A stretch of DNA of 32,077 bases, from the NCBI GenBank assembly GCA_002373875.1, contig DFKQ01000029.1, positions 1 to 32,077 on the forward strand. The letters are read 5' to 3'. Positions 1 to 8,801 of the stretch are shown in pieces. Position numbers and translations under genes: made by a program. The DNA comes from Lachnospiraceae bacterium UBA3641. GTDB taxonomy: Bacteria > Bacillota > Clostridia > Lachnospirales > Lachnospiraceae. How positions within the stretch are numbered: the first letter of the stretch is position 1; the number at the start of each line of letters is the position of its first letter. The notes beneath the pieces are model-generated. The model was not told where the DNA came from and searched no databases. It saw nothing but the letters and a program-made list of their open reading frames with translations.

Positions 1-1
1 T

Positions 2-2560
2 TATGAAATGTTTTTTGAAGATGCCAAAATAGTGTCCAAGGAACTGGAGCTTACACTTACCGGCAAGCAGTGCGGCCTTCCGGAGCGGGCACCCATGTGC
101 GGGGTTCCCTACCATGCTGTCGAAGGCTTCCTTAACAAGCTTATATCCAAGGGCTATAAGGTGGCAATATGCGAACAGGTTGAAGACCCCAAGCTTGCCA
201 AGGGACTAGTAAAGAGAGAAGTTACAAGGATCGTCACTCCCGGAACAAATCTGGACATGCAGGCCCTTGACGATACCCGGAACAATTATCTTATGTGCAT
301 TACATATATCACCGACAGGTTCGGTATATCGGTATGCGATGTTACTACGGGGGAGTTCAAGTCGACCGAAGTTGATTCCATCAGAAACCTTCTTGATGAA
401 ATATATAAATATTCACCGGCTGAGATAATATGCAATGATTCCTTTCTTGTAAGCGGCGTGGATATCGAAGATATCAAGTACCGGCTGTCGGTATCCGTGT
501 ATCCCCTTGAAGCATGGTACTTTGATGATGAGCTGTGTATCAGGAAGATAAGGGACCATTTCAAGGTGGATTCGGTAAGCTGTTTTGGCTTTTCGGACAA
601 TGATTGTTCCCTGGTAAGTGCCGGAGCACTTCTTCAATATCTGTATGAAACCCAGAAGAACTCTCTGGCTCAGATAGGTACGATAAAGACATATGATGTA
701 TCCGAGTACATGATCCTTGATTCTGCCACGAGAAGGAATCTTGAACTCACGGAGACAATGAGGGATAAGCAGAAAAAGGGTTCCTTACTGTCCGTGCTTG
801 ACAGGACTAGAACGGCCATGGGAGGAAGGGCCCTGCGTGCCATGCTGGAACAGCCGCTGATCAGAAAGGATCAGATAACAAAAAGGCTTGATGCTGTGGA
901 AACCCTTCTTCAGAATGCCATTACACGCGAGGAATTAAGGGAATACCTTAATCCTGTATATGACCTTGAGCGCCTTATGAGCAGGGTTATCTATAAATCG
1001 GCAAACCCAAGGGATCTTATAGCCATGGCCGGTTCGCTTAAGATGCTTAAGCCGATAAAGCAGCAGCTTTCAGACTTTAATTCCGGGCTTCTTTTGGAGC
1101 TTAACAATGACCTTGATACTCTGGAGGATCTGTATGACCTGATTAATTCGGCAATATCGGAGGATGCTCCCATGCAGATAAAGGAGGGGGGCATTATCAG
1201 GGAAGGCTATAACGAGACGGTTGATTCATTAAGGAAGGCCAAGAGCGAGGGGAAGAGCTGGCTGGCCGCGCTTGAAGCCAAGGACCGTGAAAGGACCGGC
1301 ATCAAGAACCTTAAGGTCAAATACAACCGTGTTTTCGGCTATTATTTTGAGGTGACCAATTCCTTTAAAAGCATGGTTCCTAAGGATTATATAAGAAAAC
1401 AGACCCTTACCAATGCCGAGCGTTATACAACGGATGAACTTAAGGAGCTTGAAGATCGGATACTTAATTCCGAGGAGAAGCTTTTCGCCATGGAGTATGA
1501 TCTTTTCTGTGAGGTGAGGGATACGCTTGCGGCAAATATAGAAAGGATACAGAGAACGGCAAGGGTAATAGCAAGGCTCGATGCCTTGGCATCACTTGCC
1601 TATGTTGCCGAGAAGAACAATTACTGCAGGCCCTCCATCAACGAGAAGGGAATAATCGATATAGAAAAAGGCAGACACCCCGTTGTGGAGAAAATGCTCA
1701 GCTCCGACATGTTCATAAGCAATGATACTCATCTTGATAACAAAAATAACAGGATATCCATAATAACCGGTCCGAACATGGCAGGTAAATCAACCTACAT
1801 GAGACAGACGGCCCTTATCGTCCTCATGGCTCAGATAGGTTCCTTTGTTCCCGCAGAATCGGCCAATATCGGTATTGTTGACAGGATATTTACAAGAGTC
1901 GGGGCTTCGGATGATCTTGCCAGCGGCCAGTCCACCTTTATGGTGGAGATGGCAGAGGTGGCTAACATCTTACGAAACGCAAGCCCCAATTCCCTTCTTA
2001 TCCTTGATGAGATCGGCAGAGGTACCTCAACCTTCGACGGCCTGTCCATAGCATGGGCTGTGGTAGAGTATATTGCCAACACTAAGCTTCTCGGGGCCAA
2101 GACCCTGTTCGCAACCCATTATCATGAACTGACCGAGCTTGAGGGTAAGCTTAATTCCGTGAACAATTACTGTATCGCAGTCAAGGAGCAGGGTGATAAC
2201 ATCGTGTTCCTCAGAAAGATAGTAAGGGGCGGTGCCGACAGGAGCTATGGTATCCAGGTGGCCAAGCTTGCGGGAGTTCCCGACACGGTCATAGACAGGG
2301 CCAAGGAAATAGCACAGGAGCTTACCCAAAACGATATCACGATAAATATTTCGGGCATAGGAGATAAGACCGAAAACAAAAAGACGGTAAAAAGGCTTGA
2401 TGATGTAGATCTTAATCAAATGTCCCTTTTCGATACCGTAACGGATGATGATATAATCAAGGAGCTTAAGGAGACGGACCTTAACAACATTACACCTATG
2501 GAAGCACTCAACACATTAAGCAGGCTTCAGAATAAGCTTGTCAACAGATGGAGCTACTGA
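2..2560 (+). CDS. mutS: DNA mismatch repair ATPase MutS (5' truncated by window edge)
   Basis: MutS recognises mismatched bases and uses ATP to recruit MutL and start excision repair in the cytoplasm. The reading frame is open to the window edge. Its first visible codons are Tyr-Glu of the family's Phe-X-Glu mismatch-reading motif (usually G-D-F-Y-E-M-F), so roughly the first 35-40 residues lie outside the window. The later domains are all present: connector and lever regions, the P-loop GPNMAGKST near nucleotides 1768-1794, the Walker B stretch LLILDEIGRGTSTFDG, and the ATHYHELTELE switch. The C-terminus ends in a short acidic and hydrophobic tail with QMSLF, which resembles a beta-clamp-binding motif (inference). 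The ATG at position 8 is internal and is not the start. The gene is followed after 13 bases by mutL, so the two are surely co-transcribed. Confidence 0.98.
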   Translation, partial: YEMFFEDAKIVSKELELTLTGKQCGLPERAPMCGVPYHAVEGFLNKLISKGYKVAICEQVEDPKLAKGLVKREVTRIVTPGTNLDMQALDDTRNNYLMCITYITDRFGISVCDVTTGEFKSTEVDSIRNLLDEIYKYSPAEIICNDSFLVSGVDIEDIKYRLSVSVYPLEAWYFDDELCIRKIRDHFKVDSVSCFGFSDNDCSLVSAGALLQYLYETQKNSLAQIGTIKTYDVSEYMILDSATRRNLELTETMRDKQKKGSLLSVLDRTRTAMGGRALRAMLEQPLIRKDQITKRLDAVETLLQNAITREELREYLNPVYDLERLMSRVIYKSANPRDLIAMAGSLKMLKPIKQQLSDFNSGLLLELNNDLDTLEDLYDLINSAISEDAPMQIKEGGIIREGYNETVDSLRKAKSEGKSWLAALEAKDRERTGIKNLKVKYNRVFGYYFEVTNSFKSMVPKDYIRKQTLTNAERYTTDELKELEDRILNSEEKLFAMEYDLFCEVRDTLAANIERIQRTARVIARLDALASLAYVAEKNNYCRPSINEKGIIDIEKGRHPVVEKMLSSDMFISNDTHLDNKNNRISIITGPNMAGKSTYMRQTALIVLMAQIGSFVPAESANIGIVDRIFTRVGASDDLASGQSTFMVEMAEVANILRNASPNSLLILDEIGRGTSTFDGLSIAWAVVEYIANTKLLGAKTLFATHYHELTELEGKLNSVNNYCIAVKEQGDNIVFLRKIVRGGADRSYGIQVAKLAGVPDTVIDRAKEIAQELTQNDITINISGIGDKTENKKTVKRLDDVDLNQMSLFDTVTDDDIIKELKETDLNNITPMEALNTLSRLQNKLVNRWSY

Positions 2561-2573
2561 TCAGGGGAATGAC

Positions 2574-4445
2574 ATGGAAAGAAATATCACTGTTCTTGAT
2601 AAAAATACAATTGATAAGATTGCAGCCGGAGAGGTTGTCGAACGTCCGGTGTCCGTGGTTAAGGAGCTTGTGGAGAATTCAATAGATTCAGGCGCAAAAG
2701 CAATAACCGTGGAGATAAAGGATGGCGGAATAAGCTATATAAGAGTTACCGATAACGGCTGCGGGATAAAGAAGGAGCAGGTCAAAACAGCCTTTTTAAG
2801 GCATGCAACCAGCAAGATAAGATCCATTGAGGACCTTATCGATGTAAGCAGCCTGGGATTTCGCGGTGAAGCATTATCCTCCATAGCTGCCGTATCCAAG
2901 GTGGAGCTGCTGACCAAAACAGGGGATGAATTTACGGGAACAAGATATGTTATAGAGGGGTCAAGGGAATTAAGCTGTGATGATGTCGGTGTTCCGGATG
3001 GAACCACCTTTATCGTAAGACATATATTTTACAATACACCTGCAAGACATAAGTTTCTTAAGACACCTCAGACAGAAGGGTCCTATATATCGGACTTTAT
3101 GGAAAAGATAATGCTGTCGCATCCGGATATTGCATTTAAGCTCATAATCAACGGCAATACCAGATTACAGAGTTCGGGAAACGGTAAGATAATAGATATA
3201 ATTTACAGTCTCTACGGAAAGGACATGGTTGACGGACTTCTTCCAATAGAGGCTGATGACGGTGATATACGGATAACAGGCTATATATGTAAGCCGGAGC
3301 TGTCAAGAGGAAACAGGTCCTTTGAGATATATTATGTAAACCGGAGATATATTCAGAGCACGGTTATAAGAAGGGCTCTCGATGAAGCCTATAAGCCATA
3401 TCTTATGCTCCATAAGTATCCGGTGGTATTCCTGTATCTTGACATATCTGCGGAACTTATAGATGTTAATGTCCATCCGACCAAGAAGGAGATCCGCTTC
3501 CTGGAGGGAGGGGTTCTGTATGATCTGCTGGTAAAAAGCATTCAGGAAACCTTGTCTCATAAGGAGCTAATTCCGGATATTCATGAGAATGAAAGCATTA
3601 CAAGCGCAAACGAAAAGAGGATAGAAGCGAAGGATTTAAGGCCCGAACCTTTTGAAAATAAGGTGATCTCGGAATACAGGCCTGCGGCAGATGAGTATAA
3701 GCTGCCAGGGACCCCGGACTACGGGCAGAACAGAAGGCCGGTTTTTCAGGAACCGATACAGGGGAAAGAGAGTACTTACATACCGGAGCCGGTTAACAGG
3801 GAGGAGAGCGGAGAAAGCGTACAGATGTCCATGTTTGATGACGGATTTCTGAGTACGGAAGGAATAAAAAGGCACAGAATCATAGGACAGGTATTTGAAA
3901 CCTACTGGATTATCGAAATGGATGACAGGATGTATGTGATCGACCAGCATGCCGCCCATGAGAAGGTTAAATACGAACGCCTTATAAAGCAGTTTGAAAA
4001 GGGCCGGGTTAATTCACAGATGCTGAACCCGCCCATCATAGTGACCCTGTCCAAGGCTGAGGAGGCAGTTCTTCACAGGTATGCAGACAATTTTAAAAAA
4101 ATAGGCTTTGAGATAGAGCAGTTCGGCGGTAACGAATACTCCATAAGGGAAATTCCCACCGATCTTTTTGGCCTGACTCCGGTTGAATACTTCCATGATC
4201 TTTTAGATGAGCTTATGAATGATAAGCTGTCAAGAAACATTGATTCGGTTGATCACAGGATTGCAACCATGGCATGCAAGAGTGCGGTAAAGGGCAACAG
4301 CAGGCTCTCCTTTGATGAGGCCAGGGCCCTTATAGATGAACTGTTTACTCTTGATAATCCCTTCAACTGTCCTCACGGAAGACCGACCATAGTGTCTTTT
4401 TCCAAAAATGAAGTCGAGAAGATGTTTAAGAGGATAGTATCATGA
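2574..4445 (+). CDS. mutL: DNA mismatch repair endonuclease MutL
   Basis: MutL couples MutS mismatch recognition to strand incision. I place the start at ATG 2574 because AGGGGAA lies just upstream (2563-2569) and because M-E-R-N-I-T-V-L matches the usual N-terminus; an in-frame TTG at 2538 lies inside mutS. The 623-residue protein has the GHKL ATPase motifs (AAGEVVERP, DNGCGI, LGFRGEALSSI) in its first 110 residues. After a variable linker it carries the endonuclease motif DQHAAHEKVKYE starting at residue 457. The further C-terminal metal-site motifs ACKSAVKGN, CPHGRPT and a final FKR are also present. This set marks a nicking MutL of the Bacillus type rather than the non-nicking E. coli type. 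The stop overlaps the miaA start by four bases (ATGA), indicating translational coupling. Confidence 0.98.
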   Translation: MERNITVLDKNTIDKIAAGEVVERPVSVVKELVENSIDSGAKAITVEIKDGGISYIRVTDNGCGIKKEQVKTAFLRHATSKIRSIEDLIDVSSLGFRGEALSSIAAVSKVELLTKTGDEFTGTRYVIEGSRELSCDDVGVPDGTTFIVRHIFYNTPARHKFLKTPQTEGSYISDFMEKIMLSHPDIAFKLIINGNTRLQSSGNGKIIDIIYSLYGKDMVDGLLPIEADDGDIRITGYICKPELSRGNRSFEIYYVNRRYIQSTVIRRALDEAYKPYLMLHKYPVVFLYLDISAELIDVNVHPTKKEIRFLEGGVLYDLLVKSIQETLSHKELIPDIHENESITSANEKRIEAKDLRPEPFENKVISEYRPAADEYKLPGTPDYGQNRRPVFQEPIQGKESTYIPEPVNREESGESVQMSMFDDGFLSTEGIKRHRIIGQVFETYWIIEMDDRMYVIDQHAAHEKVKYERLIKQFEKGRVNSQMLNPPIIVTLSKAEEAVLHRYADNFKKIGFEIEQFGGNEYSIREIPTDLFGLTPVEYFHDLLDELMNDKLSRNIDSVDHRIATMACKSAVKGNSRLSFDEARALIDELFTLDNPFNCPHGRPTIVSFSKNEVEKMFKRIVS

Positions 4446-5386
4446 ATAAGCTCCTGATCCTGACAGGACCTACGGGCGCAGGCAAAACGGGCCTGTCGAT
4501 AAAACTGGCAAAAAGGCTTAAGGGTGAGATAATATCTGCAGACTCGATGCAGGTATATAAGCATATGGATATAGGCACTGCCAAAATCAGTTCAAGTGAG
4601 ACGGAAGGTGTCAGGCATCATCTCATCAATGTTCTGGAGCCCACCGAGGATTACAATGTTTCAAGGTTCAAGGATGAGGCTAAGGCGGCTCTTGAGGGTA
4701 TTTATTCAAGGGGTGCCCTTCCCGTTGTCGTCGGAGGAACCGGATTTTACATTCAGGCCCTTTTGTATGATGTTGATTTTTCGGACTCCGCACAGACCGA
4801 ATACAGAAAAGAGCTTATAAGGATAGCTGACAGAGAGGGAAGCGGCTCCTTACATGATATGTTAAGAGCCTGTGATGAGAAGGCAGCATCATATATACAT
4901 CCCAATGACATTAAGCGTCTTACGAGAGCCCTTGAATATTATCATGAAACGGGTATGAGGATATCCGATCATAACGAAGATACCAGAAAAAAGGAATCCC
5001 CCTATGATTTTAAGTATTTTGTGCTTAACACTCCAAGGGATGAACTCTATAAAAATATTGACAGAAGAGTCGATGACATGATAAAAAAAGGTCTTGTTGA
5101 TGAGGTTAAGAGTCTGGCGGATATGGGACTTGACGAATCATATGTTTCCATGAAGGGACTGGGATACAAGGAGATACTGAGGTATCTTGACGGAAGCTTA
5201 AGTCTTAATGAGGCCGTGAGGATAATAAAAAGGGATACAAGACACTTTGCCAAGCGTCAGCTTACCTGGTTTAAAAGAGAACGGGACTGTATATGGATCA
5301 ACAAGGATGAATTCGCCTATGATGATAACAGGATGATAGATTATATACTTGAAAAGATTCAGTACTATAGCAACCGAAATCAATAA
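4442..5386 (+). CDS. miaA: tRNA dimethylallyltransferase MiaA
   Basis: MiaA transfers a dimethylallyl group from DMAPP to N6 of A37 in tRNAs that read UNN codons. The P-loop GPTGAGKT lies at residues 9-16 and is followed by the family signatures DSMQVYKHMDIGTAK and VVGGTGFYIQALLYD, and near the C-terminus by TRHFAKRQLTWFKRE. At 314 residues it has the usual length. The start overlaps the mutL stop (ATGA), so it belongs to the mutS-mutL-miaA operon. One oddity is that the last six codons and the stop lie inside a copy of a short palindromic repeat (5366-5400) that recurs upstream of mreB. The final residues S-N-R-N-Q are therefore probably encoded by that element (inference). Confidence 0.97.
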   Translation: MNKLLILTGPTGAGKTGLSIKLAKRLKGEIISADSMQVYKHMDIGTAKISSSETEGVRHHLINVLEPTEDYNVSRFKDEAKAALEGIYSRGALPVVVGGTGFYIQALLYDVDFSDSAQTEYRKELIRIADREGSGSLHDMLRACDEKAASYIHPNDIKRLTRALEYYHETGMRISDHNEDTRKKESPYDFKYFVLNTPRDELYKNIDRRVDDMIKKGLVDEVKSLADMGLDESYVSMKGLGYKEILRYLDGSLSLNEAVRIIKRDTRHFAKRQLTWFKRERDCIWINKDEFAYDDNRMIDYILEKIQYYSNRNQ

Positions 5387-5400
5387 TTTCGTTCACTATA
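5366..5400. repeat. Short palindromic repeat, copy A (3' end of miaA)
   Basis: Two 15-base arms, 5366-5380 and 5386-5400, are inverted copies of each other at 12 of 15 positions around a 5-base loop. The right arm ATTTCGTTCACTATA differs from the right arm of the perfect palindrome at 6867-6881 at only one position. The repeat straddles the miaA stop codon (5384-5386). It belongs to the same family as the copies at 6758-6785 and 6847-6881. Confidence 0.75.
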
Positions 5401-5435
5401 AAAATGGAGAAACAGGGAAGGTGGATGAGGACAGA

Positions 5436-6719
5436 ATGAAGGATCTAAGAGAATTATATAAAACGATGGAAATAGATGAAGATGTATATTCTTATTGCAT
5501 GGACAGGCTTAGGGGGCTTAAGGAAAGATTCGATGCAATAGATGAAAATGCCGAATACAATCAGCTTAAGGTTCTTAAAGCCTTCAGGGAATGCAGGGTT
5601 TCCGAAGCCTGCTTCACCACATCATCAGGCTACGGGTACAATGATCTTGGAAGGGATACGCTGGAAGAGGTTTATGCCGGCATCTTTCATACCGAGGATG
5701 CCCTGGTAAGGCCGCAGATAACCTGCGGTACCCATGCTTTAAACGTGGCATTATCATCTAATTTAAGGCCGGGAGATGAACTTCTCTCACCTGTAGGCAA
5801 GCCCTATGACACCCTTGAAGAAGTAATAGGAATACGGCCATCAAAGGGTTCCCTTGCGGAATACGGAGTAAGCTATTCCCAGGTAGACCTTTTACCGGAC
5901 GGAGACTTTGACTATGACGGGATAGAGAAGGCCATAAATGATAAAACGAGACTTGTGACCATACAGAGATCAAAGGGGTATCAGACAAGACCCACCCTTT
6001 CGGTAAAGCGTATAGGAGAGCTTATATCCTTTATTAAGAAGATAAAGCCCGATGTGACCTGTATGGTGGATAACTGCTACGGTGAATTTGTGGAAAGAAC
6101 AGAGCCCTCCGATGTGGGAGCCGATATGGTGGTGGGTTCCCTTATCAAAAATCCCGGAGGCGGACTTGCACCTGTAGGTGGCTATATCGCCGGAAAAAAG
6201 AAATGTATCGAACAGGCGGCCTACAGGCTTACTTCCCCGGGACTCGGCAAGGAAGTGGGAGCTTCCCTTAATGTTATAAGGTCCTTCTATCAGGGACTGT
6301 TTCTGGCCCCTGGCGTGACCGCATCGGCACTTAAGGGGGCTGTTTTTGCGGCAAATGTGTTTGAAGGTCTCGGCTATAAGGTATTGCCTGACGGGACAGA
6401 ATCAAGACACGATATAATCCAGGCTGTAACCCTTGGGTCACCCGAAGCCGTCATATCCTTCTGCAAGGGTATCCAGTACGGCTCTCCGGTCGATTCTTTT
6501 GTGACACCGCAGCCTTGGGCGATGCCGGGTTATGATGCTGACGTGATAATGGCTGCAGGGGCCTTTATTTCAGGTTCATCGATCGAACTGTCGGCGGATG
6601 GACCTATAAAGGAGCCGTATGCGGTATATTTTCAGGGCGGGCTTACCTTCCCTCATGCCAAATACGGAATAATGCGGGCCATGCAGCAGCTTAAGAACGA
6701 CGGACTCATAGTGTTATAA
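5436..6719 (+). CDS. PLP-dependent methionine gamma-lyase-like protein (YnbB / 'aluminium resistance' family)
   Basis: This 427-residue fold-type I PLP enzyme belongs to the family annotated as methionine gamma-lyase-related or aluminium resistance protein (B. subtilis YnbB), which commonly lies next to miaA in Firmicutes. Its true substrate is not established; a C-S lyase reaction is the family expectation. The PLP lysine is probably K238 in SLIKNPGGG, with the upstream VDNCYGEF supplying the Asp that contacts the cofactor. Other family stretches are SGYGYNDLGRDTLE and TCGTHALNVAL. I prefer ATG 5436, because GAGG lies about six bases upstream. GTG 5421 has a Shine-Dalgarno sequence directly touching it, and a still longer frame would run through the palindromic repeat at the miaA end. 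It probably belongs to the miaA transcript. Confidence 0.88.
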   Translation: MKDLRELYKTMEIDEDVYSYCMDRLRGLKERFDAIDENAEYNQLKVLKAFRECRVSEACFTTSSGYGYNDLGRDTLEEVYAGIFHTEDALVRPQITCGTHALNVALSSNLRPGDELLSPVGKPYDTLEEVIGIRPSKGSLAEYGVSYSQVDLLPDGDFDYDGIEKAINDKTRLVTIQRSKGYQTRPTLSVKRIGELISFIKKIKPDVTCMVDNCYGEFVERTEPSDVGADMVVGSLIKNPGGGLAPVGGYIAGKKKCIEQAAYRLTSPGLGKEVGASLNVIRSFYQGLFLAPGVTASALKGAVFAANVFEGLGYKVLPDGTESRHDIIQAVTLGSPEAVISFCKGIQYGSPVDSFVTPQPWAMPGYDADVIMAAGAFISGSSIELSADGPIKEPYAVYFQGGLTFPHAKYGIMRAMQQLKNDGLIVL

Positions 6720-6791
6720 GGATGACAGAAGACCTGATTTATGGTAGATTATAATATTATAGTGAACGAATTTAATTCGTTCACTTTGCGC

Positions 6792-6831
6792 CGATTGCGA
6801 GGCATCGCAGATGCCCTTCCTATCGCAATCG
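6792..6831. repeat. Central stem-loop of the MITE-like element
   Basis: A 9-base stem pairs CGATTGCGA (6792-6800) with TCGCAATCG (6823-6831). It encloses an inner hairpin, GGCATC paired with GATGCC around GCA (6801-6815), and a 7-base bulge. Both stems are perfect, which argues for selection or recent origin. Confidence 0.7.
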
Positions 6832-6846
6832 TGTGCATCGATTTAT

Positions 6847-6881
6847 TATAGTAAACGAAATTATTTATTTCGTTTACTATA
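6847..6881. repeat. Short palindromic repeat, copy C (upstream of mreB)
   Basis: This is a perfect inverted repeat with arms TATAGTAAACGAAAT (6847-6861) and ATTTCGTTTACTATA (6867-6881) around TATTT. It ends 17 bases before the mreB ribosome binding site and is the best-preserved copy in the window. Confidence 0.85.
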
Positions 6882-6911
6882 GATAGGGGTTTGGGTTTAA
6901 GGAGGTTTGTT

Positions 6912-7925
6912 GTGGCCATCAGTGCTTTCGGTATCGATCTTGGTACCTACAATATAAAAATATACAACGGGTTTGCGGACACTATTTCATCTCAGAAAAA
7001 TATGATCGCGATACAGAAGGTGATGAACAACAGGAAGCTGATCGCCTATGGTAATCATGCCTTTGAGATGTATGAGAAGGCGCCGCAGAACATAACGGTT
7101 TCCTTCCCGGTCATAAACGGAGTGATCGCGGATATAAATCACATGCAGATACTGCTTCGAAACTTTATCAGTGATGCGGTTAACGGAAATGTCAGGGGCG
7201 CGGATTTCTATATTTCGGTTCCGACGGATATTACCGAGGTGGAAAAAAGGGCTTTCTACGATCTTGTAAGGGAATCCAATGTCAAGGCAAGGGATATCTA
7301 CATAGTCGAGAAGGCAATAGCCGACGGTGTCGGTCTGGATGTGGATGTTGCCAATTCCCAGGGGATCCTCGTAGTCAATATAGGATATGAAACCACCGAG
7401 ATATCGATCCTCTCCATGGGCGGTATCGTTCTTTCGCGTCTTATTAAGATCGGCGGTAAGAAATTCGATGAAAGCATACGTAACATAATTCGTAAGGAGT
7501 ACAACCTTCTGGTAGGTATAAAAACGGCAGAAAAGGTAAAGATAGCTCTTCCCGAGCTGGAAGAGGCGGGAGAGGATGCCATTGTATACGGAAGGGATAT
7601 AGTAACGGGACTTCCGGTTGAGAGGAGTATACCTACCAATCTTATAGAGAAGGCCATGAAGGAGAATTTTGAGACGATCATAGACAGTGTACGTGTTATA
7701 CTTGAACGAACCCCTCCCGAATTGGGGGCGGATATATACAAGAAGGGGATTTTCCTGACCGGCGGCAGTGCAGGTATCGGTGATCTTCATGAACTTATTG
7801 CCGGTTCGACCGGTCTTAAAGTCAACTTTTCGGTCAACGGAGAAGAGAGCGTTGCATACGGGCTGTCGCAGATCATTAAAAACAGCGAATTAAGGTCCGT
7901 GGTTTCTTCAATGCAGGAGCTGTAA
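6912..7925 (+). CDS. mreB: MreB-type actin-like rod shape protein (divergent)
   Basis: MreB polymerises on the inner membrane face and directs lateral wall synthesis with MreC, MreD, RodA and PBP2, all encoded just downstream. I choose GTG 6912 because AAGGAGG (6899-6905) sits six bases upstream. The 337-residue protein has the actin-fold motifs: phosphate-1 FGIDLGTYN (residues 6-14), the catalytic Glu region VEKAIADGVGL (E133), phosphate-2 VVNIGYETTEISIL and the adenosine motif FLTGGSAGIG (from residue 281). The phosphate-2 motif is unusual: the usual Asp is Asn156, and the GG after the first glycine is YE. My recollection is that the YxTT pattern is common in Lachnospiraceae homologues, whereas Asn is less expected. 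Context makes a rod-shape role secure, but its nucleotide hydrolysis is uncertain. Confidence 0.9.
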   Translation: MAISAFGIDLGTYNIKIYNGFADTISSQKNMIAIQKVMNNRKLIAYGNHAFEMYEKAPQNITVSFPVINGVIADINHMQILLRNFISDAVNGNVRGADFYISVPTDITEVEKRAFYDLVRESNVKARDIYIVEKAIADGVGLDVDVANSQGILVVNIGYETTEISILSMGGIVLSRLIKIGGKKFDESIRNIIRKEYNLLVGIKTAEKVKIALPELEEAGEDAIVYGRDIVTGLPVERSIPTNLIEKAMKENFETIIDSVRVILERTPPELGADIYKKGIFLTGGSAGIGDLHELIAGSTGLKVNFSVNGEESVAYGLSQIIKNSELRSVVSSMQEL

Positions 7926-7939
7926 CAAAAGGGTCCGTA

Positions 7940-8800
7940 ATGAGAAAAAGACATGGCAGGAACAGTTTCTCTGTTCCAAGTAAATATATATTTCTTATAT
8001 TGACGATTCTGTGCGTTTCAATGATGATCCTGTCATTTACGACGGATCTTATTAACGGACCCTTAGAGACTGTGGCCGGGTACACCATCGTTCCCTTCCA
8101 GAAGGGAATAGGCGCAGCCGGCGCCTGGCTTACCGGACGGTCTGACGATCTTAAGAAGATCAAGGAGCTTACACGGGAAAACGCAGAGCTTAAGGAACGC
8201 ATCGACGAGCTTACCATACGTGTAAATGACCTGCAGCGGGATAAATACGAGCTTGCCGAGTTAAGGAGTCTCTTTCAACTTAATGAACAATATTCCGACT
8301 ACAACAAGATCGGAGCCAGGGTAATAGGGAAGGAGACCGGCAACTGGTTCTCGTCCTTTGTGATAGACAAGGGAAGCAAGGACGGCATAAAACCGGATAT
8401 GAATGTCATGTCAGGGTCAGGGCTTGTGGGGATCGTCACAAGTGTCGGCCCCAATTGGGCCAACGTAAGATCAATAATAGATGATTCATCCAACTTGAGC
8501 GGTATGGTAATGTCAACCTCCGACACCCTTATCGTTACAGGTGATCTTGAACTCATGGACGAAGGCTACATAAGATTTTCCGACCTTATTGATGAGGGGG
8601 ATATGGTCGTCAAGGGCGATCAGGTTGTGACCTCTTCGATTTCCAACAAGTATCTTCCCGGTATTTCGGTGGGCTTCATTTCCGAAATTGAAAAGGATTC
8701 CAACAATCTTACCAAGTCAGGCTATATCACGCCGGCAGTGGATTTTAAAAGGCTTAATACTGTGCTTGTTGTCACGGATCTTAAGGAGAATCCGAACTGA
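7940..8800 (+). CDS. mreC: Rod shape-determining protein MreC
   Basis: MreC is a bitopic membrane protein whose extracellular domain scaffolds the elongation complex and contacts PBP2. The 286-residue product has a basic N-terminus, one membrane segment at about residues 16-35 and a coiled coil at about 70-110. The double beta-barrel MreC domain follows (ARVIGKETGNWFSSFVIDKG onward, with SGLVGIVTSVGPNWANVR). The start is ATG 7940, 14 bases after the mreB stop, with a modest AAAGGG upstream. It belongs to the mreBCD operon. Confidence 0.95.
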   Translation: MRKRHGRNSFSVPSKYIFLILTILCVSMMILSFTTDLINGPLETVAGYTIVPFQKGIGAAGAWLTGRSDDLKKIKELTRENAELKERIDELTIRVNDLQRDKYELAELRSLFQLNEQYSDYNKIGARVIGKETGNWFSSFVIDKGSKDGIKPDMNVMSGSGLVGIVTSVGPNWANVRSIIDDSSNLSGMVMSTSDTLIVTGDLELMDEGYIRFSDLIDEGDMVVKGDQVVTSSISNKYLPGISVGFISEIEKDSNNLTKSGYITPAVDFKRLNTVLVVTDLKENPN

Positions 8801-8801
8801 T

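Larger units (their letters stand above)
6758..6881. repeat. MITE-like structured element made of two palindromes flanking a hairpin
   Basis: The outer 15-base ends (6758-6772 and 6867-6881) are inverted copies at 13 of 15 positions and begin with TATAGTRAACGAA. Inside lie a palindrome at 6761-6785 with perfect 11-base arms, a central stem-loop at 6792-6831 and a second palindrome at 6847-6881 with perfect 15-base arms. There is no open reading frame and no transposase. The remaining bases of the 192-base gap between the YnbB-like gene and mreB show no convincing promoter. The element may carry or replace regulatory signals for the mre operon (inference). Confidence 0.7.

Noticed and set aside
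2027..2419. Long antisense frame within mutS
   Set aside because: It overlaps the conserved MutS ATPase region fully and shows no start signal or recognisable domain.
6987..7790. A 267-codon open frame antisense to mreB
   Set aside because: It is the complement of a well-conserved MreB frame, has no ribosome binding site, and its product resembles no protein family. It is a composition shadow.
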